A DNA stretch of 64,000 bases from Ignatzschineria rhizosphaerae (GTDB lineage Bacteria > Pseudomonadota > Gammaproteobacteria > Cardiobacteriales > Wohlfahrtiimonadaceae): positions 2,678,010 to 2,742,009 of the forward strand of contig NZ_CP093379.1 in assembly GCF_022655595.1 (NCBI RefSeq), written 5' to 3'. Positions 62,277-64,000 of the stretch are shown one piece after another. Numbering within the stretch: position 1 is the first letter of the stretch; every line of letters begins with the position of its first letter. The translations under genes were made by a program, and so were the position numbers. Under the pieces are notes generated by a model. The model was not told the DNA's origin and ran no database searches. It saw only the letters and a program-made list of their open reading frames with translations.

Positions 62277-62795
62277 TTACTCTCTTCCTTCCATTTGGAT
62301 CGTAAAATGAACTCGATTTTTGCTACTTCTTTCAGCATTAATTTTTCGAGTATCGAGATTGTAGGTAATTTTATTTGCTGAAACAGAATCATTACTCTGT
62401 TTAATTTTTGCATTATTTTCAAGCGCTAACATCTGCTGTTGAGGATAGAAGCTAAGAGAGCCTCCTTCACCAAAGACCCAGCCTTCATTAGCTTGTGGTA
62501 GATCTTTAATCTTTACAGGATTGCCGGTGGCAATAATATATTCAAGCTCCCCATCTTTTAACTGAAAGATCGCTTCATCGGCCGTGATTTGAAGATTACC
62601 TTGTGTTAAAACAACATTGCCTCGATAGATGCCGGTTGGGGTTCCACCGCTAAATTCAGACCAATCGGCATTGATATCAAGCGGTAATTTTCGATCTTCA
62701 GGTAGTGCTGCTGCAATATTAATGCTTCCCCCAATAAGAATGAGAGAAACGCTTTTTATAAGTAATGACGTTAAAGAAAGCAAAGGTCTATTCAT
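62277..62795 (-). CDS. lptA: LPS periplasmic bridge protein LptA
   Basis: 172 residues. Signal peptide to A-A-A-L-P near residue 31, then the jelly-roll repeat with [31 protein letters not shown] and the conserved A-T-G-N-P-V. It polymerises into the filament that carries LPS across the periplasm. Overlaps the lptC stop by eight bases. Confidence 0.92.
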   Translation of the reverse strand: MNRPLLSLTSLLIKSVSLILIGGSINIAAALPEDRKLPLDINADWSEFSGGTPTGIYRGNVVLTQGNLQITADEAIFQLKDGELEYIIATGNPVKIKDLPQANEGWVFGEGGSLSFYPQQQMLALENNAKIKQSNDSVSANKITYNLDTRKINAERSSKNRVHFTIQMEGRE

Positions 62796-63411
62796 GGGAA
62801 GATTCCTGGTTAGTCATGAAGGTGGAGTGAACATCACGAAGAATGGTAAATTGCTCTTTATCAGGGAAGCCCTCAACCCCCACTCCTGAAATAGTGCGAG
62901 AAGGGGAGGCGATTTTCACAAAGATATCTGAGGTGATCTTATCGCCACGATCATGAATATAGAGGCGATCTGTTGTTAAGGTCACGGTATTTTGTGGGTT
63001 TTCTTCATTAGGTTTTTGTAAGACCACATCTTTAAGAAGAGTGACAAGATTTTTATCTTGTGAAATGGTTGCTGTGAGGCTTTCTGCTTGCCAATCAATA
63101 ACTGGCGTACTTTTTTCATCGGCATCACTCTTAAGCAATGAGGGCTGTACATAATGGAGGATTTTAGGGTTTGTTAACTCACTTCCCCTCTCATTATCGT
63201 AATGCACAAGATAATCTCCTTCAAGAGAGTACTCTATATCTCCCGCTTGGTTATAGCGAATAATCTCATATTCGCTTAATTCAATTTGGGGATCTGTTGA
63301 GACGATCTCAGGGAACTCTCGGCTATCACGATAAATAATCCAAGAAAAATAAACGAGTACCCCTGCAATAAAGAGAAGTAGAAAGCGTTTAAAAATCTCA
63401 GATATATTCAT
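62788..63411 (-). CDS. lptC: LPS export inner-membrane protein LptC
   Basis: 207 residues. One N-terminal transmembrane helix (about 8-26) and a periplasmic jelly roll with the family-typical Y-L-V-H-Y-D-N-E-R-G-S-E-L-T-N-P, Q-A-E-S-L-T-A-T and a final G-V-G-V-E-G block. It hands LPS from LptB2FG to LptA. kdsC and kdsD, often upstream, are replaced by rpiA here. Confidence 0.9.
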   Translation of the reverse strand: MNISEIFKRFLLLFIAGVLVYFSWIIYRDSREFPEIVSTDPQIELSEYEIIRYNQAGDIEYSLEGDYLVHYDNERGSELTNPKILHYVQPSLLKSDADEKSTPVIDWQAESLTATISQDKNLVTLLKDVVLQKPNEENPQNTVTLTTDRLYIHDRGDKITSDIFVKIASPSRTISGVGVEGFPDKEQFTILRDVHSTFMTNQESSHE

Positions 63412-63429
63412 AGGGATATTTCCAATAGT

Positions 63430-64000
63430 CTATTTTTTTGTGATGGTACGAATATTCAGGGCTTGATCTGCCATTAAGAGGACATCTGCGCCGCGTGCTG
63501 CAAAAAGACCGTTTGTCACAACCCCCGTAATCTGATTAATAGAGGCTTCAAGTTGAATAGGGCTTGTGATTTTTAAGCCTTCTACATCGACAATGAGGTT
63601 ATGGTTATCGGTAATAAACCCTTCTCGAATTTTCGCTTTTGCCCCCATCTGTTCCATTTTTCGAATGACAAAATGAGCCGCCATAGGAATGACTTCAATC
63701 GGAAGAGGGAAAGCACCTAAAGTTTCCACAAGTTTTGACTCATCGGCAATACAGACAAATTGCTCGGCATGGGCAGCAACAATTTTTTCACGTGTTAAAG
63801 CGCCACCACCGCCTTTAATCATGGCCAGATGATGATTGATCTCATCAGCACCATCGATATAGGTATCAATCACCGTAATATCTTTTAGATCAACGACAGG
63901 GATTCCCAAAGCTTCTACCTGTTTTGAGGTGCGCTCTGAGCTTGATGCAATCCCTTTTATTTTAAAAGGAAGCGTTGGCAGGAGCGCGATTAGGCAGTCA
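63430..64000 (-). CDS. rpiA: Ribose-5-phosphate isomerase A, 5' end outside window
   Basis: The reverse frame stays open to the right edge. About 190 residues are visible, with S-S-S-E-R-T-S-K-Q (sugar-phosphate loop) near the edge, D-G-A-D-E-I-N (catalytic Asp/Glu region), K-G-G-G-G-A-L-T-R-E-K-I and a C-terminal G-V-V-T-N-G-L-F-A. All are RpiA hallmarks. The internal Met at 63909 is not the true start. It interconverts ribulose- and ribose-5-phosphate; the 18-base gap to lptC suggests co-transcription. Confidence 0.95.
   Translation of the reverse strand, partial: DCLIALLPTLPFKIKGIASSSERTSKQVEALGIPVVDLKDITVIDTYIDGADEINHHLAMIKGGGGALTREKIVAAHAEQFVCIADESKLVETLGAFPLPIEVIPMAAHFVIRKMEQMGAKAKIREGFITDNHNLIVDVEGLKITSPIQLEASINQITGVVTNGLFAARGADVLLMADQALNIRTITKK

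Noticed and set aside
1-64000. tRNA, rRNA and CRISPR array
   Set aside because: Scanning by eye found no T-loop/CCA pattern, rRNA core sequence or regular direct repeats with unique spacers. A tRNAscan and CRISPR finder run would settle this.

Overview
The window looks like one contig of a low-GC, Gram-negative gammaproteobacterium. It has an outer-membrane toolkit (lptB-lptA-lptC, msbA, surA, tolB-pal, Slp and OmpA-type proteins), ProQ, a 6S-like RNA, hemA, ubiD and sbcB. The AT-rich composition, single-parvulin SurA and rearranged gene neighbourhoods would fit the Cardiobacteriales (Ignatzschineria/Wohlfahrtiimonas type). That placement is inference, because no rRNA or tRNA gene is visible.

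1-23,156: the right part of a lambda-like siphovirus prophage whose left part lies outside the window. In order: major capsid protein (open at the left edge), neck and head-completion genes, tail terminator, tail tube, a lambda G/GT-type tail chaperone pair with a programmed -1 frameshift signal, tape measure, minor tail proteins M, L, K, I and J, a tail fibre, a small reverse-strand gene, and a P4-type tyrosine integrase. Between the GT gene and the tape measure (4,041-9,428) sits a 5.4-kb accessory (moron) block. Its units are separated by strong hairpin terminators: three tandem paralogous single-span membrane microproteins, a Rha-type regulator, an unknown gene, a degraded or structured stretch, a GHKL ATPase fused to a PD-(D/E)XK nuclease domain (likely defence), a lipoprotein (candidate superinfection exclusion), a relic of a second tape-measure start, and a reverse-strand SHOCT membrane protein.

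23,157-64,000: chromosome. It carries a PACE efflux protein; xdhC-mocA facing a Tat-exported molybdenum hydroxylase/2Fe-2S/tri-haem cytochrome c operon (periplasmic aldehyde or N-heterocycle oxidation); a secreted unknown protein; ppnN; a YccS-family membrane protein; fthC; ssb; SPOR protein; argS; proQ; surA-rsmA-ppx; a HAD phosphatase; a MATE exporter; a sulfatase-fold membrane enzyme; ubiD; slp; hemA; hpt; tolB-pal; msbA; an OmpA-domain protein; comF; an EEP nuclease; sbcB; lptB-lptA-lptC; and rpiA, cut by the right edge.

Two non-coding features stand out. A dispersed intergenic repeat of about 90-195 bp with inverted ends occurs four times (23.9, 31.3, 37.1 and 44.7 kb). A 6S RNA candidate lies downstream of comF on the reverse strand. 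I found no CRISPR array, rRNA, tRNA or intact insertion sequence.
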